A stretch of DNA of 64,000 nt from Apus apus (Eukaryota > Chordata > Aves > Apodiformes > Apodidae), in assembly GCF_020740795.1 (NCBI RefSeq), contig NC_067282.1, positions 135,465,132 to 135,529,131 of the forward strand. Reading direction: 5' to 3'. Made by a program: the position numbers and the translations under genes. Of this stretch, positions 47,849-59,236 are shown piece after piece. The notes below the pieces were generated by a model. That model was not told the origin of the DNA. It searched no databases and was given only the letters and a program-made list of their open reading frames with translations. Each line of letters opens with the position of its first letter. The stretch's first letter is position 1.

Positions 47849-50800
47849 AGATAACTGAAAGGCAATGCTTTCACAAAAGCAGGACCAGATACCCTGGAAG
47901 CTTGGTGTATGGCATTTATGGCAGCAGCATTAAGCTCCCAAATTCTACAGTTGGCAATGTTGGGTTATTCAGGGTAGCCTCATGAAAGGTGGTACATTTA
48001 TAACTGAGTCATTAGGAGGGAGAGTGAAAGATCCTATCTAGGAAAGCAACTGACTTATTATCAGAAAATTGTGGAGAACATAACTTTCTCTTGGTGAAAA
48101 CAAACACTGCTTGAGTCTGTGTGTTCTCAGTACATCCCCTGAGATGAAAAGTCATGTAACAAGCTTGGTATTGGCTGTTCTGCTAAAAGAAATGAGAGAG
48201 ATAGTGGGGAAAAAAGCCAAGCACCTAAATTAACAGGGAAAAAAATGTTTTCTCACGAACTGCACTGCTGTTTCTTGACACAACATGTCAACTTGTTTTA
48301 CCTTCTGAAGCAATTCAGAACACTACCTGCTTGTAATAATTCCTACAGATTCTTGAAAGAAACAATATTCCTTTCCAGAAGTGTAGAAGTCATTATGTTA
48401 TGAGGAAATCCTGCATCAAATCTGCAGATTAAACATCAGTTCTAGATTAAATTAATGTATGGTCATAAATTAATGGCTTTAATCTTGAAATGAAAGCATG
48501 AAACAAAGGCTCCCTGCCACTTGGGGAACAAAAACCAACTTCAGGAGGATGGGGAGGAAACAATGTAGGTAAACAATACAGGCAAACTACCCGGCTTCGA
48601 TCCCAGAAAATCTGAATTCTCTTCCACTATTTACCATGATGTTGCCAAAGGATTTGGCTTGAGAATCTAGAGTGGGATGTCCACATAGATTTAGATGAAG
48701 TCAGATGAATGTCAGTTTAGATGAATGTCCCTCCAGTTCTTGGCACAGAAGTTTCTGTCATCACTTCTTCCCAGGCATGTAAATGTCTGCCTCCAGATAC
48801 CACTTTCCTCAGTAGGTTTTGCATTCCCCACTCTGTCTGCTCCATGTGTTTATTAAAGCAGGGCATGCATCTCATCCTAAACACAGGTGAGTCCTATGCT
48901 CTATAGTCTCTGATTCCCCACCTGACATTGTATTTATGTATGCAGATTTGTAACTTTGGGATCATCAGACTTGTTGCACATGTTCTGTACATGTTGTCAG
49001 GAGGAATGGCACTATCTGTTGAGTCAGTCCTGCTCCCTCTGAGTAAGTAGATAAGTACTTGTAAGCTGGCAGAGGAGAAAGAGGGCAACACCAATCTATG
49101 AGTGAAGTAATCAAAAGAGACATGAAAGAAGCAGGGAAAAGTACCATTTCCACACACTAGGAGGTGGCTGTGTAGGACAGAAAGAAATAATAATTGCCTT
49201 GCAAATTCCACTACTGGTTTTTTATTCTGGAACTGGACTAAATTAAGTACCAGGACATGTGGGAGATACCATATTGATGCAAAAAAAATTAAACTGTTTT
49301 CTGTCTTTCCCACAATGCTGTTCCCAGGTGAACTATCCGCTCAACATTGTTGAAAACTTTAGATGTTTACACTACTATTCTTCACCATCAGCCAAAAAAA
49401 AAAATAAATCCTCTGCTGTGGAAACCAACTGTCTTGCTAGGAGGACAGAAACACTGATCTGATTCTGTGAAGATGGAGTCACCAAGACTCTCTCCATGGA
49501 TGAATTACTTTTCATGCAGTCAGAGGTGTCCACTCCTTAAAAATACGCATTTTTTGGGGGCTGGCACCATCCTGTTACAGTCCACTGACTGCTTTAACAG
49601 TGTAGGGTCTTCTCCAGTGAAAATAGATTATAATTTTAGATATACAACACAGGCAGAACTAAAATGGATTAACATATGTTTCTTTGAAGGCTGTTTGCTG
49701 ACAGCAATTGCTTTTACATAGAAGAAATTTTCAGGAACTCCTCTAGCACTTATCTCACAGAGCTATATGGAAAGTGAAAAACAACTTTCAGAGAAGTTTT
49801 TCAAAAACAGTATGAAATTCATCAAGTAAATGGTTCAGTGTTTCATGCAACCTGAACTAAGATGTTCAAAGCTGTTGGCAAGGAAATCTTGCTGTAGTTT
49901 ATCAACACTCAGAAGATAAGGTAAGATGGATCAGTGTTAAAACAGAGAAGCTGCACTCAAATCAAAGCTGATTTTAATGACCTCTATACTTGTGGATTCA
50001 AGTTTTCTAAAGTTCAGGTCTATCTTCAATAGTACATCTATGGAAGTTTCCCTGAACAAAGCCACAGGCTTTGGAGCCCATGGTGGGTCCTTGTTTCCTT
50101 CCCCTTGCTTTACAATCACTTAAATGGAAATTAAAAAAAAACACTAAAAGGCCCGTGACAGCTCATTCTTTGCTAAATACAAGAATATCTTCCTTGGAAG
50201 GCTAGAAGGTGTATTGGAAAGCCATGGGCATGCACATTACTTCTGACCTCTGGAAGTCTGTGTTGGTCGCTTGGCTCTCTGAGGGTAGTCAGCAGGAGGA
50301 GATGAGCAGGGCTGGAGGAATGCAGGGGCTTTGAGCACTTGAGCACAAACTCATTTCTAGCTCTGCCTCTCCTACCCTCCTACACACTCGCCTACCACCT
50401 CACCAGCTAATAGATGTAGGAAGTCTAGTCCTTCCAACAAGTGTCCGCAATCAATGTCTCTATGAGTCTGTTCAGGGAACAGCTAATTTTAAGAGCTCCT
50501 TAGGTGAACATAGGATGTAAAAATATTCAGTAGCCAGAAGCTAAAATACAAATGAGAAGTAGCAACTCTTTATTAAGGCAAGCTGATAAAGACACCAACT
50601 GAAAGGAAATATTCATCCTCATTAATCTCTTAAAACATGATGGCTTTCTGAAAGATATATTTCAATTTAACTGAAATTTGTTTAAGTGAAACAAGGTTCT
50701 CTCACCGAGGAGAGAAGAGGGGAATTGGGGAAATTCTAATTTATGCCATGCAAGAGAGGCAGCTAGCTTAGGGCAACTGGGCAACCTATTATTTGCTTAA

Positions 50801-53800
50801 AAAAAAAGTCTCCAGATACACCCTGTATGAGGTCACATAATGAAACACGTGATGTGCAATTATATGACCTCATGTAGGATGCCAGCCCTCTGCCTCCTGC
50901 TTTTCTCCTGCAGAGTTGCAAGGGGTAAGTTCCAAAAGCTATGGGAAAGGAACAGAGAAGAAATCTACACACATATGAAATTCTGGGAAGCTGGTGTCAA
51001 CTTTTAGATTCTGCAACATTTCCAGACAAGCTGTAGTCACCTTAGACAAGGAAACTGCTGATCTTCCTCTCTGCTTAGAAATCACTGCGGGCAGTTTCCC
51101 TGAAGAAGCAAGGTCAGCTTACTGCTATCAGCAAAAGTGGCCTTGACCATTCTGCATGAACCAGCCATGTCACAACTCAGATAGGAAAGACAACGCATTG
51201 CCAATCAATTGCTCTTGTTAGGAAGGCCCTTTATTTTATGTCTCATACACAACATATAAATAGAATGAAGCCAGAAGACTGTGTCCTGCCTAAGGGGGGA
51301 CTGCAGAGGCATCTAGGTTAATGAGCAACAGAACAAGCGGCCACAAATTGAGGTGGTGCTGTGCTGAGCTGTGAGTGCTGCATAGATATCAAAACAATGT
51401 CCTTGCAAATCCTTATTATCTTGAATCAACAGAGAAATAAACTAATTTTTTCCCTACTGCCATCTGAAACATATAACTCAAGCATAAAAAAGTAGTTGAT
51501 CTACCCCTTGAACTGCTATTTTCAAGTTGGAGCTTCCTTCTGTGCTCTTAGGAAAAGGAACATTTGCATAATTTTCCAGACTTATGGCAAAAGTTAATCT
51601 AATGCATCCCTGTGGGACTGCCACAGTTGTTTCTCTGTACCTTTATTAGCTCATTTCACTACGTGTGTGGCCTTCCTTCAGGTATGAATGTCTGAATTGC
51701 AAGAGACAACATGAGTGACACCACTGAAGCATGTCACGTGAGTTTGGGTGCATAGCGTATATATATACACTATGGTGCATTTTTCTCCTCTTGATGACCA
51801 AGCCATGGCTATGTTTTCCCCTGTGTTTTGCAGAAAAGAGGTGTGAATATGAGGGCATCCAGAAGGAGGATGAGAAATAGTCATAGCATGACTAATAAGA
51901 GGAAAGTAAACAATTGCTTCATTTCTTCTGAAGAACAAAGTTACCTCAGTGAATAAATGTTGTTTCAGAATAGTATAGAAACCCAACAACTATCAGGGAT
52001 CAGAATTAAAAATTAATCACATTTTCTTCAGAAAAATTACCCCGATATTTAAGGCTACAAGGAAGGCTTAATTCCCACTTCACTAATAACACACAGGAAA
52101 TCAGCATTTCTCTTGTGGTTTCAGTTTAGTCCATTCACCCTCTTCTTCTTACCTTCCTGTAGTAAATTTTCATGCAACACTGCAGTTCACTGTTAATCAG
52201 ATATTTTGCTCTGTTCTTCTTGTTGGGTGAGACAATTACTTTTTCAACATACAAAGTGCTTTCCATGTGTGGCTGATTAGCAGCTGCCTTCTCTGCTTTT
52301 TTTCAGAAGAGTAAACCTTGGCTTTTTTATCTATAGAGTAGTTTTCCTCATTAATGACTGAAGGACTCTTTCTCTCCTTTGCACAAACAGTTGGGTAGCT
52401 GGAGTAGACTAATTGAAAACCAGCCAGGAAGAACCCTGTATGTGAAGGCATTTGCTACGACAGGAAATTAAGAAGCTGGCAGGAGGGGGGGTGACTGGCT
52501 TTGAGATAAAGGCCTATTTATATTCTGAAGTGCAGCTTGACCTAACTGTTTGAAAGCTATAATCTGCAAGGGAGAAATGTCAAGAAAAGAGCATTGTACA
52601 ATCTTCAGCTTCAAATCTGACTTACCATGCATGGCTACTCTTGTTCAAGAAGCTGAAATTAGAACAAAAGGACTTCTTATTCAAAACCAATGCCTATTGA
52701 ATAATCAAAATCTGGCAAGGCTTTTTATTTCTTCAGAGTCAGTGAATGCTCAGAAACAAATATCTCATGTTTTGAAACGGTCTTTAAATTACTGTGCCTC
52801 ATTTATGTTTTTCTGTATAAGGTCTATTACCCTAAGAAACTGAAGACATATTCTGCATATCCATATGATTTCCATTTTTTTGTATTTATGGCTACCTCAC
52901 CTCACAAACAATTAAGAAAACTGAGTACAATTAAAATCTGAATGCAATTAAGCATGTGAGAAAGCAGCTGCTATAGGCAACAGATATATCTTCAACAAAT
53001 AAGCCAAACAACCTGAACTTTCCCACTAGGAAGCTTCATCCACAGTATTTAACAATTTGTTACAGTACCTGCAATAATCATCAGCAGCTGCAAGTACTAT
53101 GAAGACTGGAAATAAATCGGATAAACTGAGAGCCTGTTGCAAATAAAGCATTGATATCCTTGCATTGCAAAAGCATCAAGGTAGATATTTCTTTGCATTC
53201 TTCAAGACTAGATGCTGGTTCCAGACAGTTTTGGCCCTGAAACTGCAATAACCTATGGGGAACCTGAACCTCTCACTATTTGTTCTCCTGTGAACCTTTG
53301 ATCTCCTTGGCCTCCTGTGAGTCTAAGGATATTCCCAAGATTCCTGGAACCCCACTTTTTCTTCCATCTGCATCAACTGCCAAGTACCTCAGCCTTCCTA
53401 CCACCTGCTCTTTACAGGGCTCTTTCAATATCATACCAGCTCAAATACAAAGTCTAAAATGATGGTGACAAAACCATTTACAGGGAGCATAGCTGCAGGG
53501 ATGCATTTTAAGTTGAGGAGTCAAACATTTATACAAATTGAAACTGAAACTTACCGTAATACATACTTGCAGTATCCCATCTAGTCATTTACTTGCACCA
53601 AGGGTGCTTATTTTGACATCTGAATTATGGAGCTTTTATATCAGGAGACTGTACTTCAGCAATCTGGGACTAACCTCCTATGGTCAGAAAAAACCAACCA
53701 GCCAAACAAACAAACCCTACTGAAATGGTCTCAAAGCACCTCCATTTCCCTAAAACTGCTGTCTGCATGAAGCCAACATCTGTGCCACTTACTGTATGAA

Positions 53801-56588
53801 GTACTGAAGGGGGAAAGAAATTAATAATGTCTTAATAGCTGCCACTGATGTGGGTGGTTACAAACCATTTTCCCTGGTTGATGGACTGCAAAAAGAGTCA
53901 TTTTCTGTGAGGAAACCACAGGTTACAGAGCTGTAGGAAAAAGCGTTCAACCACTATAATCTAAGCCAAAATGTACCGCATCTCCGCTGGGCAGGATTTG
54001 TTGCACAGAGAATCAGTTTACAGGTGTGCTCCTGTGGGTCTAGGAACTGTGAGTCATTGAGCAGTTTTCTCAGAAAATAATCTTTCTCTTTAATAACAAT
54101 AACTGCAAATATTTTAAATATTTTACAGTGGAGGGGAAAGAATAGCAAAATCAGAGAAAAGCACAAGGTCAGAAAATATGGAAGAGAGCAACAAAAAAAA
54201 ACATTAAAGATGTTATGAAATATTAAAGCAAGAAGGATACACATATATGAACACTTGGGTTTGTATTTGCCATCATCTGTTTTTTTGCTTGTTTCGCTGT
54301 GAGAACAATCCAGACTGGCAATCTGCTCCTGTGGCATGGTTGCAATGCCACACACACAGTGGCTGATAGTGAAGGGACTTAATAAATCTCCTACCAACAC
54401 AGGAGCTTTTCCCACATTGGGAGAGTATGAAGTTTCTTTGTTTTTCTCCTTTGAAACGTAGTAAGTAAAGACTCACGTTAGACTTTGATTTATTACTGAC
54501 TGAAACCTAGTTGCTTTTCCTGAAAACTGAAGCAGCATTTTTAAGGTATCATGGGTGGCAAAAAAAAAAAAAAAAAAGATGCTTTCATAAAAAATAGAAT
54601 TAAAAATATCTAAATGACATTCAGCATACGGTCACAAGAATAAAGACATAGATTTAACTAATGCATTTATTTTTTAATTAGACTCAAAGTACATACATTG
54701 CTAATTATGGGAGCTCAGATGGTTGATGGAGCCTTGCTGAGCCCCATTATGTTTAAAAATAAATGTTCTACTAGGTATCAAATTTTAATTACGCAGATCC
54801 TGCAGTTGAGCATTGAATACAACAGTGTTATAGTTTAGCCTAGTGCCCATTATCTACAAATGTCCCCAAATTAATATTTTATATATTAAAAGGAAATCAC
54901 TCAGCAAGAGATTTTGCTATTAGTATACCCTAGAAGCACATAAAACCACATCCACTATATTGCACAATGTTATCCCTATGATAGAGATGTAAATGCAGTG
55001 TTGGGTCATTCTGATACTGACAGGTCTATGAACAATTGAATAAATACCTCTTCCTCTGCAGTGCAGTGATACATATAAGCCTGTCTATCATCAGACAGGA
55101 ATGCAGTATCTATATGCAAGGGAAGCTGAAACTTGTTCTGGAAATCTAATGCTCACCCTGTGTTTGATCAATGTGTTTTATAGTATATACAGATCTACTG
55201 CTGAAGTAACTCCCTTGAAAGAAGGATGGAGAAAGATGAAGTACTGTGATCTCTTAAAAAGTCAGGATGGATTTTAAAGAATATTGACAGAAAGAAACAA
55301 TACTAATAAAGCTTCATGTTTCAGATATAACTTACCTTTTCCATAGTCTCTAATGCGCTGGCTTTGCCACATAATAAAATGATTGTAACTTTATGGATTA
55401 TGAAGTAAACTAAATAATTCACCTGAATATCAGTGAGCCATTTTTTCCACTAACTGTGGTGATCTGATCTTACTTTCTTCCGCCCTGCTATTGGACAGTC
55501 ATCAGCTAATGTATTAAAATATATGCAGTGGGTTAAAATGATGATGTTACAGACTGTTTACCCAGATCAAAACGAAACATCTCAAAGGATATAATGGAAT
55601 TACATATAAGATTAATGACCATGATGACAGGGAGGATAATGTGTTAGTACAAATATAGAGAGGTAAGGCTTCACTCACTCCTGGCCTGGGCTATAATAGC
55701 ATGGTAGCCTGAAATCATAACAAATATGTCCAAATTATATTTCAATGTGTGCTCCAAACCCACCTTTTGCTTCACCCCAGATAGCAAGCTGTGCTATAAG
55801 GCACAGAGGCATCACTGGAAAGTGCCTTTTGGAGCACTAAAGATCCCTGTGTCCAATCTTGTCAGTAGATATAGTAAAACACGTCACCCCGTGTGTGGAG
55901 GGAGGCCCAGGAAGCACTTCTGGAGGCTGCTGTTTCCAACCGATGGAGACTGAGAGCCCCAGTCACATACTAGGACTGGGACTCACCACACAGGTGTTGC
56001 ACAGCCATGCTGTGGATGTGGCTGCACCTGTGTGTGGAAGCATTGGAACAGTATCTGCTTCTAACAGGATATATAATACTAATAAAAGGCTGTTTGCTGT
56101 GCTGGCCAAATTCTTTAAGTATTGATTGAAGAGATTTAGAACACAATTAATCAGATGTGAATTACCGACCTGGGGAATTTCTGAAGCTGCAACAACTGAA
56201 GTGGAAAAGCTTTGATGTATCTTCATAATAGCCCTGTATCTAGATCTCTCTCTTTACAGCAAAAGAGACCAATAAAATTCCTGAACATTATCACAGCCAG
56301 GGAAGACAGTTTTCCCCAGCTTTTTATCTTCTTTTGAACATAATATTCTAAGTACTGAATTTAAGAACATCTTCTCCTGTCCAGCCCCTGATGTATCAGG
56401 CTTGCTGGATGGCAGGTCTCAACAGGATCATACCTGTTCAGTATTCTTACCTAAGACATGCAGTGTTCTGATTTATTTTTACAAATCACAAGAATACGAT
56501 TTAGTTTAAGAGGAAAGTATACCCTACCATGCAATCTGCAGGTTCCCACAGAAGTGAGCTTGCAATTGCAGTTACAGCTGTAGCAGGA
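47849..56588. other. Unassigned noncoding DNA, 8.7 kb
   Basis: I found no gene, CR1 piece or LTR here. Visible items are an A run near 54559-54577, a TATATATA run near 51759-51767 and the hairpin at 50826-50874. The 153-codon minus frame at 53954-54415 and the 139-codon one at 48894-49313 lack domains. Confidence 0.5.
50826..50874. repeat. Inverted repeat with 16-bp arms and 17-bp spacer
   Basis: Left arm 50826-50841 and right arm 50859-50874 match at 14 of 16 positions in reverse complement. Each arm contains TGAGGTCA (as TGACCTCA on the right). The spacer holds an E-box, CACGTG, at 50846-50851. Confidence 0.75.
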
Positions 56589-56935
56589 GATAGAATGGTT
56601 TCTTCACAAGGCGGCATGAAGGGAGGTTGTAGTCAGGTGGGGGTCGGGCTCTTCTCCCAGGCAACTAGTGACAAGACAAGAGGGCATGGCCTCAAGCTGC
56701 TCCAGGGGAGGTTTAGGTTGGATATTAGGAAGTCCTTCCTCACAGAGAGAGTGATTAGACATTGGAACGGACTTCCCAGGGATGTGGTGGAGACACCGTC
56801 CCTGGATGTGCTCAAGGAAAGGCTGGATGTGGCACTCAGTGCCACAGTCTAGCTGATGTGGTGGTGTTAGGTCACAGGCTGGACTTGATGATCTTAGAGG
56901 TCTTTTCCAGCCTCAATAATTCTGTGATAAGGTGA
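56589..56935 (+). mobile_element. CR1 LINE 3' fragment of a distinct subfamily
   Basis: The end domain reads [20 protein letters not shown] and [15 protein letters not shown]. The tail differs from the other copies: it has CACAGGCTGGACTTGATGAT and ends in AATTCTGTGATAA. It has few frame breaks, with 107 codons open at 56529-56852. Confidence 0.88.
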
Positions 56936-57212
56936 AACAGATTTTTATTCGTCCACTAGTTACTGAATCTGACAGAAAAGTGCACAAACACACACACAGA
57001 CACATACAAAAAGACTATGGCTCCCTCTACTTACATGCTACCAACTTATCTACCTGCAATCTTAATTGTGCTAGGCTGAGGCAGAACATTTCTGAAAGTA
57101 ATTGTATTTAGGGGAAAAAATATACAATAATTGAGCTTAAGGGCAAGATGCAGACCAGAAGGAGGATAACATGGGAAATAGGCACTTGTCTTTAACGCAA
57201 TGATTCCTGTTA

Positions 57213-57597
57213 TCATAGAATCATAGAATGGTTTGTGTTGGAAGGAACCTTAAAGATCATCTCGTTCCAAAACCCCTGCAAGGGGTGTAGACCCAGTAGA
57301 ATAAGTTGTTCAAAGCCCCAACCAACCTTGCCTCAAGCACTGCCAGGGATGGGGCAACCACAACCTCCCTGGGCAACCTGTTGCAGTGTTTCACCGCCCT
57401 CACAGTAACTTTCTAGTATTTAACCTAAATCTCCCTTCTTCCAGTTTAAATCCATTCCCACTTGTCCTGTCACTACAGGCTCTTACAAAATGTCCCTCCC
57501 CAGCTTTCCTATAGGCCCCCTTCAGGTACTGGAAGGCCTCTATAAGGTCTCCCTGAAGTCTTCTCTTCTCCAGGCTGAACAACCTCAATTCTTGTTT
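57213..57597 (-). mobile_element. CR1 LINE 3' fragment, minus orientation
   Basis: The tail begins ATCATAGAATCATAGAATGG and continues GTTGGAAGGAACCTTAAAGA. The minus strand then encodes the CR1 end domain (NGFKLEEGRFRLNTRK) and RLFSLEKRRLQGDLIEAFQY. It stops near 57597, before the reverse transcriptase. Confidence 0.9.
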
Positions 57598-58541
57598 GGA
57601 ATAACATTTTCCTCCTTTGTCTTTCCTCCGTGGTATCTCCTGCTCCTTGAGCCACAAATATCACATTTTTTCTCCCTCCAACCTTCTGGACATGACAGTC
57701 CCTCCTGCATGCAGCCAGCCACCAGCAGAGACCTGGCCTGTTGCACCAGCATTTAAATAAACAGGGAACTCCATAGGCACAAAAGATGATTTAAATTCTT
57801 CCAAAATTATGTAGTCCCAAAAAGATGTTCTGTGCCTTTTCCTGTGTAACAAGCACATGCTGCTTCCAACTGTTGCCCTGGGTGAGAGACCTTGTTTGCC
57901 TCCTGGGACAGACTTCACAGCCTTTGCTTCCCTGCTCTGAAATCACAGAGAGACCCACAGAGAGGTCCAGAGCTAGACTGTTAGCAGCAGCATCCTCACT
58001 TTGAATAGGTGGGGAAAGGAAGGGATGCAGGAATCACAGGACATCTTTATGACTGAGCCGAAAAAAATTGACAGATATGGAAAGAAAACACTTTTAGTCT
58101 CCCACATCTCATCACCAGTAAATAACAGGGCCTTTCATTTGCTGACTTTTCTACTTCAGAAACATGCTATCAGTCTAAATGCACACGGCAGCATTTTATG
58201 TGTTATGTGTTACATATTACATGAAGAGAGAAGCAAATCCCAAAAATTGCTAAAGAAAGTGAGATCAAGGCTAGGAAAAGGAAGTGACAGCATCGCTGAG
58301 ATGTTCGTAGTTCCACATTATCAGGCTGGATACATTTTTAATGGTTGAAAATATCCAATAGCCATCTTGATATTTGCAAACGTATCCATTATGTGCAATT
58401 CTATGTCAGATATTTAAGTTAACATTTTTCTTACTGGTGTGAAACTTTACTTCAGCTATTTGGTGGTCATTATTTGGGTGGCAAATTGCCTCCTCTCACT
58501 TGGTGGTTTTTTCCCTTTCCTGAATGGCTGAAGCACCTAAA
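57598..58541. other. Unassigned DNA between a CR1 tail and the polypurine tract
   Basis: No gene is recognised. A 115-codon plus frame at 58001-58348 has no domain. Confidence 0.5.
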
Positions 58542-59236
58542 AAGGAAGGGGAAGGGGAAGGGGAAGGGGAAGGGGAAGGGGAAGGGGAAGGGGAAGGGGA
58601 AGGGGAAGGGGAAGGGGAAGGGGAAGGGGAAGGGGAAGGGGAAGGGGAAGGGGAAGGGGAAGGGAAGGGAAGGGAAGGGAAGGGAAGGGAAGGGAAGGGA
58701 AGGGAAGGGAAGGGAAGGGAAGGGAATGGAAAGGAGAGGAGAGGAGAGGAGAGGAGAGGAGAGGAGAGGAGAGGAGAGTAGAGGAGAGGAGAGCAGATGA
58801 GATGAGAGGAGAGGAGAGGAGAGGAGAGGAGAGGAGAGGAGAGGAGAGGAGAGGAGAGGAGAGGAGAGGAGAGGAGAGGAGAGGAGAGGAGAGGAGAGGA
58901 GAGGAGAGGAGAGGAGAGGAGAGGAGAGGAGAGGAAAGGAAAGGAGAGGAAAGGAAAGGAAAGGAAAGGAAAGGAAAGGAAAGGAAAGGAAAGGAAAGGA
59001 AAGGAAAGGAAAGGAAAGGAAAGGAAAGGAAAGGAAAGGAAAGGAAAGGAAAGGAAAGGAAAGGAAAGGAAAGGAAAGGAAAGGAAAGGAAAGGAAAGGA
59101 AAGGAAAGGAAAGGAAAGGAAAGGAAAGGAAAGGAAAGGAAAGGAAAGGAAAGGAAAGGAAAGGAAAGGAAAGGAAAGGAAAGGAAAGGAAAGGAAAGGA
59201 AAGGAAAGGAAAGGAAAGGAAAGGAAAGGAAAGGAA
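58542..59236 (+). repeat. Polypurine microsatellite of about 695 bp in four phases
   Basis: The plus strand has only five pyrimidines here (58727, 58779, 58794, 58798, 58803). Blocks in order: GGGGAA hexamers to about 58662; GGGAA pentamers to about 58726; GAGGA pentamers from about 58733 to 58933 with one degenerate patch at 58775-58803; GGAAA pentamers to 59236, about 60 copies. The long Lys/Gly/Glu/Arg frames on plus and Ser/Phe/Leu/Pro frames on minus are produced by the repeat and are not genes. Confidence 0.98.

Noticed and set aside
53954..54415. 153-codon minus-strand frame
   Set aside because: Hydrophobic patches only, with no family motif. It is consistent with chance.
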